5,960 nt of DNA from Candidatus Gastranaerophilales bacterium (GTDB lineage Bacteria; Cyanobacteriota; Vampirovibrionia; Gastranaerophilales; Gastranaerophilaceae). A model generated the notes under the pieces. It made no database searches and was not told the DNA's origin. It saw nothing but the letters and a program-made list of their open reading frames with translations. The translations under genes were made by a program, and so were the position numbers. The stretch is from contig CAJONH010000165.1 in NCBI GenBank assembly GCA_905235825.1, positions 1 to 5,960 of the forward strand, given 5' to 3'. Below, piece by piece: positions 5,960 through 5,960 of this stretch; within the stretch, counting starts at the first letter, position 1; each line of letters opens with the position of its first letter.

Positions 5960-5960
5960 A
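5889..5960. repeat. Palindromic repeat-like sequence at the 5' end of ATP-grasp copy B
   Basis: GGTAGACTAAAGTCTACC at 5889-5906 is a perfect palindrome with 8-base arms around AA. Further out, on the minus strand, the sequence begins TCATTCTGAACCCGATGTCA and continues TTCAGGGGTGAAGAATCT, with CTGAA/TTCAG and ATTCT/AGAAT inverted pairs. This resembles the dispersed repeats of the form TCATTCTGA...GAAGAATCT seen in many bacterial genomes. It runs to the window edge, so its outer end is unseen. It is distinct from the insertion in copy A, and it also keeps the reading frame open. Confidence 0.6.

Overview
The window is AT-rich DNA with three chromosomal housekeeping-type genes on the minus strand, flanked by two inward-facing copies of an unusual two-gene cassette. 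No rRNA, tRNA or marker gene fixes the taxon. The low GC, the gene content and dispersed palindromic repeats beginning GTCATTGCG would fit a host-associated or gut bacterium such as the Gastranaerophilales (non-photosynthetic cyanobacterial relatives). That placement is a guess.

Left arm, plus strand (1-1116): the 3' part of a TupA-like ATP-grasp gene overlaps by ATGA a 99-residue, Tyr- and Cys-rich small protein. A spacer with two diverged 52-bp tandem repeats and an intrinsic terminator follows. Middle, minus strand (4824 down to 1009): a U32-family (collagenase-like fold) protein, then nadB (L-aspartate oxidase) and nadC (quinolinate phosphoribosyltransferase). nadB and nadC are 2 bp apart and make two of the three steps from aspartate to nicotinate mononucleotide; nadA is not here. 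A minus-strand terminator lies inside the tandem repeat. Right arm, minus strand (5960 down to 4853): a second TupA-like ATP-grasp gene, then a 111-residue Cys-rich small protein and a terminator with the same lead-in sequence as the left one.

The two cassettes are homologous throughout: similar ATP-grasp proteins, small proteins with the same N-terminal segment (IEGL-[SN]-E..I..LY-[DE]-S) but unrelated Cys-rich C-termini, and a shared TTTACGTAGTATTT motif before the terminator hairpin. A conserved leader, a divergent Cys-rich core and an adjacent ATP-dependent ligase-fold enzyme look like a ribosomal peptide modification system. This is inference; I know of no described family that matches it.

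Both ATP-grasp genes also carry what look like in-frame insertions of palindromic repeats. In the left copy, removing exactly 132 bp, bounded by the direct repeat ACAAA, restores a gap-free local alignment to the right copy. In the right copy the 5' end visible here is repeat-like sequence that stays open to the window edge. Both genes are therefore incomplete in this window, and the TTG at 8 and the GTG at 5932 are unlikely to be true starts.
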